Positions 55,342 to 63,172 of a stretch of DNA of 64,000 nucleotides are shown here, piece after piece. Within the stretch, counting starts at the first letter, position 1. Each line of letters opens with the position of its first letter. A program made the position numbers and the translations under genes. The notes below the pieces were generated by a model. That model did not search any database. It worked only from the letters and a program-made list of their open reading frames with translations, and was not told the DNA's origin. The stretch is from WTGU01 sp965242855 (GTDB taxonomy: Bacteria; Pseudomonadota; Alphaproteobacteria; UBA828), in contig OZ251509.1 of the NCBI GenBank assembly GCA_965242855.1, positions 868,001 to 932,000 of the forward strand. The letters are read 5' to 3'.

Positions 55342-56730
55342 TCAGAACAGCCTGCGCACGCCGATGCGGGCGGTGCGGGTTTCGCGGTCGTAGAGGGGGA
55401 TGGTGGAGCGGGTGCGGGACCAATCCAGGATCAGTTCCGGCAGGTAGCCTTCCCAAGCCAGGGCGCGATGCGAGAGCGTGACGCCCGCCTCCAGCGTGTG
55501 ATCCTTGCGGCGCGTGCGGAACAGCCATTCCTCCGCGTCGAACCGCGTCCGCGCCAGTGTCGCGCGCGCCGATACGCGCCAATCCCGCCCCACGTCCGCC
55601 GTGTAGCGCAGCGACGCCTCGCGCGAGCGCCAGCGCAGGGAGCGGGCTTCGGCCGTCTCCCGCGCCGCCTTCGCCCCCGCCGTCAGCCAGCCGGGGCCCG
55701 TGCGGCGGGAGGCGTAGAGGGCGAGGGAGCGGCCCCACGGCTTCTCGCTGCGGGCGCGGTCGTAGCGCGTGGTCCAGACGCGGGGGAAGGCGCCGAGGCG
55801 CCAATCCCGCGCCACCGCCTGTTCCAGGCCGAGGCCCGCCCACAGGCCCTTCGCGTAGCCCTCTCCGCCACGCCAGCGCCGCTCCACCCCCAGGTCCGCG
55901 CTGAAGAGGCCGGGGCGGGGGCGGTCGCCGACGTCCAGCGCGTAATGCAGGCGCGGCCCGCTGGAGAGGCCCGCCCAGCTGCGGTTGTGTTCGCTCGCGC
56001 GGATGGCCGTGTTGCGGGCGAGGGAGGCGTTGGTCTCAACGGAGGTGCGTTCGTTCAGCGGTTCACGCCAGCGCAGGCGGGCGCCGGCGCGGGCCACCCA
56101 GGCGCGCACGGGCTTCTGATCCAGGGTGAAGCGCAGGCCGCCGAAGGCGGGGATGGCCACGCTGTCGCGTTCGGGCGCGTTGTTCACGTTGTCGTCGCGC
56201 CAGAGGCCGGTGTCGAGATCGAGCCGCCAGCGCTGCCGGGCGCGGATGTGCGCGAGGGTGTCCTCCACGGCGCGCTTCGTCGCCTTCGGCAGCCCTTCCG
56301 CGCGGCGGACTTGGCGGAAGACGGCTGCGGCCTCGTCGTCGCGCCCGAGATCGAAGAGCACGGCGGCGTAGTCGAGCCGCACCCGGTGAAGGTCGGGGCG
56401 CTCCTCGGCGAGGGGGCCGAGGAGTTGCGCGGCTTGCGCGAGATGGCCGGCGGCGAGCAGGGCCTGTGCGGCGGTGTAGCGGAGGGCGCTGGTGTCGGCG
56501 CCTTCGGGCGCGTCCCGCACGGCGTTTCGGAGGAGGGCGTAGGCCGCTTCCGGCTCCCCGGCCGCGATCAGGCGCCGGGCGGTTTCTACCGTTTGGGCGG
56601 CGGGCGGATACGTATCTTCTTGTTCCCGTGCATTAGCGAGCATCCTCTCTCCGGCCCATGCATCGCCGGGGAACAGGGCGGCGGTAAAGACGACGATGCC
56701 CATCAGCATCCTGTACGTCAATGCTCGCAA
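55342..56730 (-). CDS. Surface lipoprotein assembly modifier (Slam, DUF560-type outer-membrane translocon)
   Basis: 462 residues from TTG 56730; ATG 56709 and ATG 56703 are alternatives, the last with AGGA at good spacing. Signal peptide (MLMGIVVFTAALFPGDAWA), then TPR-like helices (about 45-160) with AAYALLRNAVRDAP and YAAVLFDLGRDDEAAAVFRQ, then a C-terminal barrel of about 14 strands (about 165-462) ending in Phe. This TPR-plus-barrel layout is that of Slam proteins, which export lipoproteins of the TbpB class to the cell surface. The gene immediately follows the TbpB-like lipoprotein gene, overlapping or abutting it, the typical Slam-substrate pairing. Confidence 0.82.
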   Translation of the reverse strand: MRALTYRMLMGIVVFTAALFPGDAWAGERMLANAREQEDTYPPAAQTVETARRLIAAGEPEAAYALLRNAVRDAPEGADTSALRYTAAQALLAAGHLAQAAQLLGPLAEERPDLHRVRLDYAAVLFDLGRDDEAAAVFRQVRRAEGLPKATKRAVEDTLAHIRARQRWRLDLDTGLWRDDNVNNAPERDSVAIPAFGGLRFTLDQKPVRAWVARAGARLRWREPLNERTSVETNASLARNTAIRASEHNRSWAGLSSGPRLHYALDVGDRPRPGLFSADLGVERRWRGGEGYAKGLWAGLGLEQAVARDWRLGAFPRVWTTRYDRARSEKPWGRSLALYASRRTGPGWLTAGAKAARETAEARSLRWRSREASLRYTADVGRDWRVSARATLARTRFDAEEWLFRTRRKDHTLEAGVTLSHRALAWEGYLPELILDWSRTRSTIPLYDRETRTARIGVRRLF

Positions 56731-57971
56731 GGGGGAGAGGGGATGCAGGTGTGCTGTTTCGCGCCGAACACGCCCACCAGAGAATCGCGGTCGAATCTTC
56801 CGACTACCTCTTCTCCCCGCGGACCTGTGATATCGGCATAAAGACTAAACGTACCTGGAGGTGCGCCTTGCCTGGAGGTAATAAAGCCCCCACCTTGGTT
56901 AAGTCCCGCGTTCTCCCATTCTATGGGATAATATATTTGTCCCGTCGAAAGGTTAGCTATGTTTTTAAAATCCACTTCCACTTTGCTGTTGTATTGGGCT
57001 CCATCTCTGACCGTCATATAGACGGTTCCTTGAACGAAATTCGCCTCGGACAAACGTTTGTCGGTCCCGACCATGGTGCCATGCCAGTGCATATCCTTCG
57101 GGAAATTGACTTCGTCAGAATAATCGTAGTTACGGTATCCATAACCCTTCGCTGTGGTTTCATAAGGTTCGTCGCTTTCGGGGTTGTAAAAGATAGAGTG
57201 ACTCTTTTCCGTTCACAAAGCCATGATGAAATAACCGTAATCCATCCAGCCTCCGTATCCGACAAGACCCTTCGGGGCATCCCCAAGCCCGAGACGCTCA
57301 CTCCCGGTAAAGCGTTCGTCGCTCGTGCGCGCTTGGAAGAGGGGAATGTTGCCAGTACCTGTCATGACAGGCCGAAACTCAACATTCCTTTGAAACCACC
57401 AATCTATATTGCCTGTCGCATAGACATCAGAATTCCCGAGAGGATTCCCAACCGCCTTGAGACGGTCAAGAATCGCACTCGAGCTCATGTCTTCGATGAG
57501 CAATCCACCTGCGCGGGTCCGCGCGATCTCGGACTGCAAGGGCCAGTCCGGCCATTCAACGACGGGCGGCTCCGGCTGCATCTCTCTGCCGCCTTGGTCA
57601 ACGACGGGCGGCTCCGGCTGCATCTCTCCGCCGCCTTGGTCACCGCCCGGCTGCGGCGCCGGCGTTGCCGCCTGAACCCGCGCCACCGTGAGCCGCCCGC
57701 CGGTCACGCGCGCCGCGCCCGAGCTGGGGTTCACCGTCACGGCGCAGGCCGCGCCCCCCGCCGCGCAGGAGAAGCGCACGCCGCCGCGCTCCACGGACCG
57801 CCCCGCCGGCACGCTAAAGCTGCCGCCCACGACCGAATGCCCTTCGGGCAGCGTCACCCGGCTCGTCTGGGGCGCCGCGCCGCCGCCACCGCCGCCGCCG
57901 CACGCGGCGAGCGCAAGGAGGCCGAAGGCGGCTGCGGCCGCCAATGCGGCTTTGCGAGTCGGGAAGGGCAT
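56718..57971 (-). pseudogene. TbpB-like, Slam-dependent surface lipoprotein interrupted by in-frame TGA
   Basis: Signal peptide and lipobox (LLALAAC then seven Gly) begin at ATG 57971, with AAGGGAG 7 nt upstream. A small domain and a repeat PEPPVVDQGG / PEPPVVEW follow, then a handle-like region with LVGYGGWMDYGYF. At 57213-57215 a TGA stops the frame, yet the same frame continues with good coding sense for 165 codons to 56718, ending in the TbpB barrel signature LYADITGPRGEEVVGRFD then VGVFGAKQ. Total would be 417 residues, 252 before the stop. Interpretations: nonsense mutation, sequencing error, or readthrough. GC is low in the 3' half. Probable cargo of the adjacent Slam. Confidence 0.75.
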
Positions 57972-57978
57972 GGCGGGC

Positions 57979-58001
57979 TCCCTTGCTTCATCGTGAAGGG
58001 A
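57979..58001 (-). promoter_or_regulatory. Potential SD-sequestering hairpin in the leader of the TbpB-like gene
   Basis: In mRNA sense UCCCUU of the gene-proximal repeat unit (57996-58001) pairs with AAGGGA (57979-57984), the Shine-Dalgarno of the lipoprotein gene; with a one-base bulge, two further G-C pairs extend the stem. The 11-nt loop CACGAUGAAGC again contains AUGAAG. Counterpart of 46260-46281 with two compensatory pair changes. Confidence 0.5.
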
Positions 58002-58141
58002 CCCCGTGAAGGGACCCCGTGAAGGGACCCCGTGAAGGGACCCCGTGAAGGGACCCCGTGAAGGGACCCCGTGAAGGGACCCCGTGAAGGGACCCCGTGA
58101 AGGGACCCCGTGAAGGGACCCCGTGAAGGGACCCCGTGAAG
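57993..58141. repeat. Tandem array, 11 copies of a 13-bp unit
   Basis: Eleven exact copies of GTGAAGGGACCCC (57993-58135) plus a 6-bp partial copy. The gene-proximal edge is 21 bp from the lipoprotein ATG. In mRNA sense it has no stop in any frame, so at the present copy number a reading frame runs through it in phase with the lipoprotein from an upstream ATG at 58235. Confidence 0.98.
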
Positions 58142-58151
58142 ATCGCCGCCA

Positions 58152-58180
58152 AGCTATCACGGAGGCGCGGACAAGGGCAA
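58152..58180 (-). promoter_or_regulatory. Candidate promoter for the TbpB-like lipoprotein/Slam operon
   Basis: Minus strand TTGCCC (58175-58180) and ATAGCT (58152-58157), 17 bp apart, with the -10 ending 10 bp from the distal edge of the repeat array, the same geometry as at 46414-46443. Weaker match than that promoter. Confidence 0.4.
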
Positions 58181-58294
58181 GGGAAAAATGCAGGTTTTTT
58201 CGCGGCGCCGTATTCGGCCGCCTCGGCGCACGCATTCCCCGGGGGCGGCCGTTTGATACAATGGCACGAAGGGCGCCGGCGCAAGGGGTAGGCG

Positions 58295-59335
58295 ATGATC
58301 TTCCGGCAGCTGTTCCATCTCGAATCGGGCACCTACACCTACCTGCTGGCGAGCCGCGCGGGCGGCGAGGCGTTGATCGTCGATCCGGTGCTGGAGCGGG
58401 CCGAGCGCTACCTGACCCTGCTGCGCGAGCTCGATCTCCGGCTGGTCAAGGTCGTCGATACGCATGTCCACGCCGACCACGTCTCCGGCATGGGCGCGCT
58501 GCGCGACCGCACGAAATGCGTCACCGTGATGGGCCGGGAGGCGCCGGTCGACGTGGTCTCCATGCGGGTGGCCGACGGCGACTCGATCGAGATCGAAAAC
58601 CTCCGTCTGCGCGCCCTGCACACGCCGGGGCACACGCGCGATTCCTACAGCTTCCTCATGGAAGGCCGGGTGTTCACCGGCGACACCCTGCTGATCCGCG
58701 GGACGGGCCGCACGGACTTCCAGGGCGGCGACCCGGCGGCGCAATACGACTCGCTCTTCGGCACGCTGCTCGCCCTGCCGGAGGAGACGCTCGTCTATCC
58801 CGGGCACGACTACAAGGGCGATACCGTCAGCACCATCGGCGAGGAGAAGCGCTTCAACCCGCGCCTTCAGGTCTCGTCGCCCGCGGAATACGCGGAGATC
58901 ATGAACGGCCTGGAGCTGGCCGACCCCAGGATGATGGACGTGGCCGTGCCGGCGAACCTCCGCGTCGGGCGCGGCCAGGAGGACGAGGCCCATCCCGGCT
59001 GCGCGCTGACGGCGGCGCAGGTCATGCGCGTGCGCGAGTCCGCCGGCTGGCTCCTCGTCGACCTGCGGGAGCCGGCGGAGCGTGCCCGCGAGGGTACGAT
59101 CCCGGGCTCGGTCCACGCCCCCTACGGGCGGCTCGTGGAGATGGTGGGAGCGGGCGGGGCGCTGCGGGCGCTCGCCCGCGATCCCGCACGGCGCCTCGTC
59201 TATTACTGCGCCTTCGGCGAACGCTCGGCGATGGCGCTCGACGTCTCGCGGGAGAACGGCGTGGCCGACGCCTGCCACATGATCGGCGGCCTCGCCGCCT
59301 GGAAGGAGGCGGGCGGGGCCGTGGAGGCGCCCTGA
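58295..59335 (+). CDS. Persulfide dioxygenase-rhodanese fusion (ETHE1-like MBL fold)
   Basis: 346 residues. N-terminal metallo-beta-lactamase fold with THVHADHVSG (about 56-65), HTPGHTRDSYSF and TGDTLLIRGTGRTDFQGG, the last being the ETHE1/persulfide dioxygenase pattern. A C-terminal rhodanese domain (about 240-346) has the active loop CAFGERS. Such fusions oxidise glutathione persulfide to sulfite and move sulfane sulfur, so the enzyme probably serves sulfide detoxification. ATG 58295, transcribed divergently from the lipoprotein gene. Confidence 0.92.
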   Translation: MIFRQLFHLESGTYTYLLASRAGGEALIVDPVLERAERYLTLLRELDLRLVKVVDTHVHADHVSGMGALRDRTKCVTVMGREAPVDVVSMRVADGDSIEIENLRLRALHTPGHTRDSYSFLMEGRVFTGDTLLIRGTGRTDFQGGDPAAQYDSLFGTLLALPEETLVYPGHDYKGDTVSTIGEEKRFNPRLQVSSPAEYAEIMNGLELADPRMMDVAVPANLRVGRGQEDEAHPGCALTAAQVMRVRESAGWLLVDLREPAERAREGTIPGSVHAPYGRLVEMVGAGGALRALARDPARRLVYYCAFGERSAMALDVSRENGVADACHMIGGLAAWKEAGGAVEAP

Positions 59336-59408
59336 GCGCCGCGCCGGGGCGCCTTGCTCCGGGTCGCGGATCCGTGTTGCAGTCCGGCGCGACCATGAGG
59401 GCGGCGGC

Positions 59409-60521
59409 ATGAAGCTCGGCATGTTCATGATGCCGGTGAACGACCACCGGCGGGACACGCACACGGTGCTGAAGGAGAACGTCGAGATCGCGGTGGCCTG
59501 CGACCGCCTCGGCTTCGACGAGTTCTGGGTCGGCGAGCACTACACCACCCTGAGCGAACCCGTGAGCTGCCCCTTCATGTTCCTCGCGAACCTGATCGCG
59601 CGGACCGGCCGCATGAGGCTCGGCACCGGCGTCGTCAACCTGCCGCAGCGGCATCCGGCGCAGACGGCGGCCCACGCCGCGCTGCTGGACCATCTGAGCG
59701 ACGGGCGGCTGATCCTCGGCGTCAGCCCCGGCGGGCTGGTCAGCGATTTCGAGATGTTCGGCGTGACCGACCCGCAGGTCCGCCGGGAAATGGCGGGCGA
59801 GGCGATCGAGACCATCCTCAAGCTGTGGTCCGCCGAGCCGCCTTACGACATCAGGGGGAAATACTGGACGCTCCGCCTCGAGGACTACCACTGGCCGGAC
59901 CTCGGCGTCGGCGCCATGGTCAAGCCCTACCAGAAGCCGCACCCCCCCCTCGTCGCCTCGGCCATGAGCCCGGAGTCCGGCAGCGTGCGCGCCGCGGCCC
60001 GGCGCGGCTGGGGCGTGATCTCGGCGAATTTCGTGCCGGTCTCGACGGTCAGGTCCCACGGGGAGGCGCTGGCCCGGGGGCGGGCGCGGAGCGGCTTCGA
60101 GCCGGTGCCCGCGGACTGGCGCGTCGCCCGCTCGATCTTCGTCGCGGCGGACGACGCGGCGGCCAAGGCCTATGTGCGCGATCCGGCGGGGCCGTTCGCC
60201 CACTACTACGGCTATCTGGTCACGCTGATCAAACGCGCGGCCTTCCACGCCATCATGAAGAGCGGGCCGGAGATGGCCGACGAGGACGTGACCCCCGACT
60301 ACGCCTGCGACGCCTTCGTGATCGCCGGCGACCCCGATTCGGTGGCGGAACAGATCCTCGCCCTGCGGGAGGAGGTCGGCCCCTTCGGCACCATCCTGAT
60401 GACGGCCACCGACTGCCTGAACGAAACCCACAAGGCGGCGCTGCGCGAATCGATGCGCGCCATGGCGGAGGAAGTCATGCCGCGGCTCCGGCACGCGCTC
60501 GGCGGCGCGGCGGCGGCGTGA
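59409..60521 (+). CDS. LLM-class flavin-dependent monooxygenase
   Basis: 370-residue luciferase-like TIM-barrel oxidoreductase using reduced flavin. N-terminal KLGMFMMPVNDHRRD, AVACDRLGFDEFWVGEHY, LGTGVVNLPQRHPAQ and LILGVSPGGLVSDFEMFG are typical of the bacterial luciferase-alkane/limonene monooxygenase-like subgroup. Substrate unknown. It precedes the BMP transporter genes but the 83-bp gap with its own features suggests a separate transcript. Confidence 0.9.
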   Translation: MKLGMFMMPVNDHRRDTHTVLKENVEIAVACDRLGFDEFWVGEHYTTLSEPVSCPFMFLANLIARTGRMRLGTGVVNLPQRHPAQTAAHAALLDHLSDGRLILGVSPGGLVSDFEMFGVTDPQVRREMAGEAIETILKLWSAEPPYDIRGKYWTLRLEDYHWPDLGVGAMVKPYQKPHPPLVASAMSPESGSVRAAARRGWGVISANFVPVSTVRSHGEALARGRARSGFEPVPADWRVARSIFVAADDAAAKAYVRDPAGPFAHYYGYLVTLIKRAAFHAIMKSGPEMADEDVTPDYACDAFVIAGDPDSVAEQILALREEVGPFGTILMTATDCLNETHKAALRESMRAMAEEVMPRLRHALGGAAAA

Positions 60522-60604
60522 GCACGCGCTTCGCGCGCGGGCGGGCCTGGAGAGCCGCGCACCGGGGGCTTAGGATGGCTTGCGGATTCGGAGGAGAACG
60601 ATCC

Positions 60605-61597
60605 ATGAGACGACTCATCGGTGCCGCCCTGGCGGCGGTCGGGACGGCGTTGGGCGGAACGGCGGTCGGCGCGGCCGGGGCGGAGGACTTCGCGCCGGCG
60701 ATCGTCTTCGACGGCAGCAAGTTCGACAAATCGTTCAACGAAGCCGCCTGGAACGGTGCCGAGCGCTTCAAGGCGGAGACGGGCATCCCGTACCGCGAGT
60801 TCGAGGTCGCCAACCCGGCCATGCGCGAGCAGGCGATCCGCAACATGGCGCGGCGCGGGGCGCAGGTCGTGGTCGCGATGGGCTTCGCCCAGGCCGCCGC
60901 CGTCGAGGCCGTCGCCAGGGAATTCCCGGACACCAAGTTCACGCTCGTCGACATGGTCGTCGACCTGCCGAACGTGCAGTCCCTGATCTTCAAGGAGCAC
61001 GAAGGCTCGTTCCTCGTCGGCATGGCCGCCGCCATGGCGTCGAAGACCGGCAGGATCGGCTTCGTCGGCGGGATGGACATTCCGCTGATCCGCAAATTCG
61101 CGCTGGGCTACGTCGAAGGCGCCAGATACGTGAATCCCGACATCGAGATCTACCAGAACATGACGGGCGCCACGCCGGCCGCCTGGAGCGACCCGACCAG
61201 GGGCGGCGAGCTCGCGCGCAGCCAGTTCGACCGCGGCGCGGACGTGGTCTACGCCGCCGCCGGCGGCACCGGCATCGGCGTCTATCAGGCCGCCAGGGAC
61301 GCCGGCAAGCTCGCGATCGGCGTGGACAGCAACCAGAACTACCTCCACCCCGGCACGATGCTGACCTCCATGGTCAAGCGCGTCGACGTCGCCGTGTACG
61401 AAGCCTTCGGGAGCGCCCGCGACGGCAGCTGGAAGGGCGGCGTCCAGCTCCTCGGGCTGGCCGAGGACGGAGTCGGCTGGGCGCTGGACGAGTACAACCG
61501 GAGCCTCGTCTCCGCCGAGATGGAGGCCGCGATCGAACGGGCGCGGCAGGACATCATCGCCGGCAGGATCGTCGTCACCGACTACATGGCGCGGTAG
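60605..61597 (+). CDS. BMP-family ABC transporter substrate-binding lipoprotein-like protein
   Basis: 330 residues, Sec signal peptide (RRLIGAALAAVGTALGGTAVGAAGA) without a Cys lipobox, so periplasmic. Family motifs: VFDGSKFDKSFNEAAWNG, FTLVDMVVDLPNVQSL, FKEHEGSFLVGMAAAMAS, GKLAIGVDSNQNYLHPG. BMP proteins bind nucleosides or related compounds (Med/PnrA type). ATG 60605 with GGAGGAG 9 nt upstream. First gene of a BMP-ATPase-permease importer. Confidence 0.93.
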   Translation: MRRLIGAALAAVGTALGGTAVGAAGAEDFAPAIVFDGSKFDKSFNEAAWNGAERFKAETGIPYREFEVANPAMREQAIRNMARRGAQVVVAMGFAQAAAVEAVAREFPDTKFTLVDMVVDLPNVQSLIFKEHEGSFLVGMAAAMASKTGRIGFVGGMDIPLIRKFALGYVEGARYVNPDIEIYQNMTGATPAAWSDPTRGGELARSQFDRGADVVYAAAGGTGIGVYQAARDAGKLAIGVDSNQNYLHPGTMLTSMVKRVDVAVYEAFGSARDGSWKGGVQLLGLAEDGVGWALDEYNRSLVSAEMEAAIERARQDIIAGRIVVTDYMAR

Positions 61598-61627
61598 CGG
61601 ACAGGCCGTCGCGGGCCGGCCGTTCCC

Positions 61628-63172
61628 GTGCCCCGGGAGCGCCCGCCCGCGCTCGAAGTCGTCGGCATCGACAAGTGGTTCGGCGCGGTGCATGCCAACG
61701 ACCGTGTCTCGATGGTCGTCGCGCCGGGCACGATCCACGGCATCGTCGGCGAGAACGGCGCCGGCAAGTCGACTCTGATGCGCATCGTCTACGGCTATTA
61801 CAAGGCCGACGGCGGCGCGATCAGGATCGCCGGCGCGCCGGCGGCGATCGGCAACCCCCAGCAGGCGATCGCCCACGGCATCGGCATGGTCCATCAGCAT
61901 TTCATGCTGGTCGATCCCTTCACGGTGCTGGAGAACGTCGTGCTCGGCGTGGAAGGCGGCCCGCTGCTGCGGCGGACTCTCGCCCGCGCGCGGCGGGCGC
62001 TGGCGCGGCTCGCGCGCGAATACGGCCTCGACGTCGATCCGGACGCGATCGTCGGCGATCTGCCGGTGGGCCTTCGCCAGCGCGTGGAGATCCTGAAGGC
62101 GCTCTACCGCGGCGCCAGGCTTCTCATCCTCGACGAGCCGACCGGCGTGCTCACGCCGCGGGAGGCCGACGAGCTCTTCCGCATCCTGCGCGCCCTGCGC
62201 GACCAGGGCCGGACGGTCGTCCTGATCACCCACAAGCTGCGCGAGATCATGGCGCTGACCGACCGCGTCACGGTGATGCGCGCGGGCCGGGTGGCGGGCT
62301 GCGTCGACACCGCCGACACCGACCGCGCGCGGCTCGCGGCGATGATGGTCGGCCGCGGCGTGCTTCTCCGCGTGGAGAAAGGAACGGCGACGCCGGGCGC
62401 GGCCGTGCTCGAGGTCGAGAACCTCGCGGTGCGCGACCGCGCCGGCGTGCTCCGCGTCAAGGACGCGAGCCTCACCGTCCGTGCGGGCGAGATCCTGGGC
62501 ATCGCGGGCGTCGCCGGCAACGGCCAGTCCGAGCTGCTGGAGGCGCTCGCCGGCACCCTCCCCCGCGAGCGGGGCGCGGTCAGGATCCGGGGCAGGCCCG
62601 CACCGGCCGGCGGCCACGCCGGGGCGGCGAAGGCGATGCGCCGGATGGGGCTCGGCCACGTCCCGGAGGACCGCCAGCGCACGGGCCTCGTCACCGCCTT
62701 CGAAGCGTCCGAGAGCGGCATCCTCGGCCGCCACCGGGACGGGCGCTACAACCGCGGCGCGCTGACGAACCGCCCGGCCATCGTGGCGGATGTCCGGCGC
62801 ATCATGGAGGATTTCGACGTGCGCCCGCCGCTTCCCCGGCTGCGCACGGCGCATTTCTCCGGCGGCAACCAGCAGAAGATCGTGGTCGGCCGCGAGATGA
62901 GCCGCGGCCCTGACGTGCTCCTGGTCGGCCAGCCGACCCGCGGCGTCGATATCGGCGCCGTCGAATTCATCCACCGCCGGCTCGTGGCGCTGCGCGACGC
63001 GGGCAAGGCGATCCTCCTGGTCTCGGTCGAACTCGAAGAGATCATGGCGCTCGCGGACCGCATCCTAGTGATGTTCGACGGCGCCCTCTCCCCGGCGGAG
63101 GCGGACGAGCGCACGATCGGCCTCATGATGGCGGGCGGGCAGGCGGGCGAAACGGGGGCCGCGCGGGCGTGA
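61628..63172 (+). CDS. ABC transporter ATP-binding protein (nucleoside/BMP-type, two ATPase domains)
   Basis: 514 residues. Domain 1 has Walker A GENGAGKSTLMR and LLILDEPTGVLTP; its signature motif is LPVGLRQRVEILKAL. Domain 2 has a degenerate Walker A (GVAGNGQSELLEAL, no GKS/T), signature FSGGNQQKIVVGREM and QPTRGVDIGAVE, as in RbsA/NupA-type ATPases. GTG start at 61628, 30 bp after the binding protein; stop overlaps the permease GTG. Confidence 0.95.
   Translation: MPRERPPALEVVGIDKWFGAVHANDRVSMVVAPGTIHGIVGENGAGKSTLMRIVYGYYKADGGAIRIAGAPAAIGNPQQAIAHGIGMVHQHFMLVDPFTVLENVVLGVEGGPLLRRTLARARRALARLAREYGLDVDPDAIVGDLPVGLRQRVEILKALYRGARLLILDEPTGVLTPREADELFRILRALRDQGRTVVLITHKLREIMALTDRVTVMRAGRVAGCVDTADTDRARLAAMMVGRGVLLRVEKGTATPGAAVLEVENLAVRDRAGVLRVKDASLTVRAGEILGIAGVAGNGQSELLEALAGTLPRERGAVRIRGRPAPAGGHAGAAKAMRRMGLGHVPEDRQRTGLVTAFEASESGILGRHRDGRYNRGALTNRPAIVADVRRIMEDFDVRPPLPRLRTAHFSGGNQQKIVVGREMSRGPDVLLVGQPTRGVDIGAVEFIHRRLVALRDAGKAILLVSVELEEIMALADRILVMFDGALSPAEADERTIGLMMAGGQAGETGAARA

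Noticed and set aside
57213..57215. TGA as selenocysteine or a reassigned codon
   Set aside because: Many clear genes in the window end at TGA, and no SECIS-like hairpin was apparent after the codon; mutation or sequence error is simpler.
57993..58141. 13-residue repeat protein encoded by the array as a gene of its own
   Set aside because: The frame is open only because the unit has no stops; there is no ribosome site at the upstream starts and the lipoprotein has its own SD and signal peptide.
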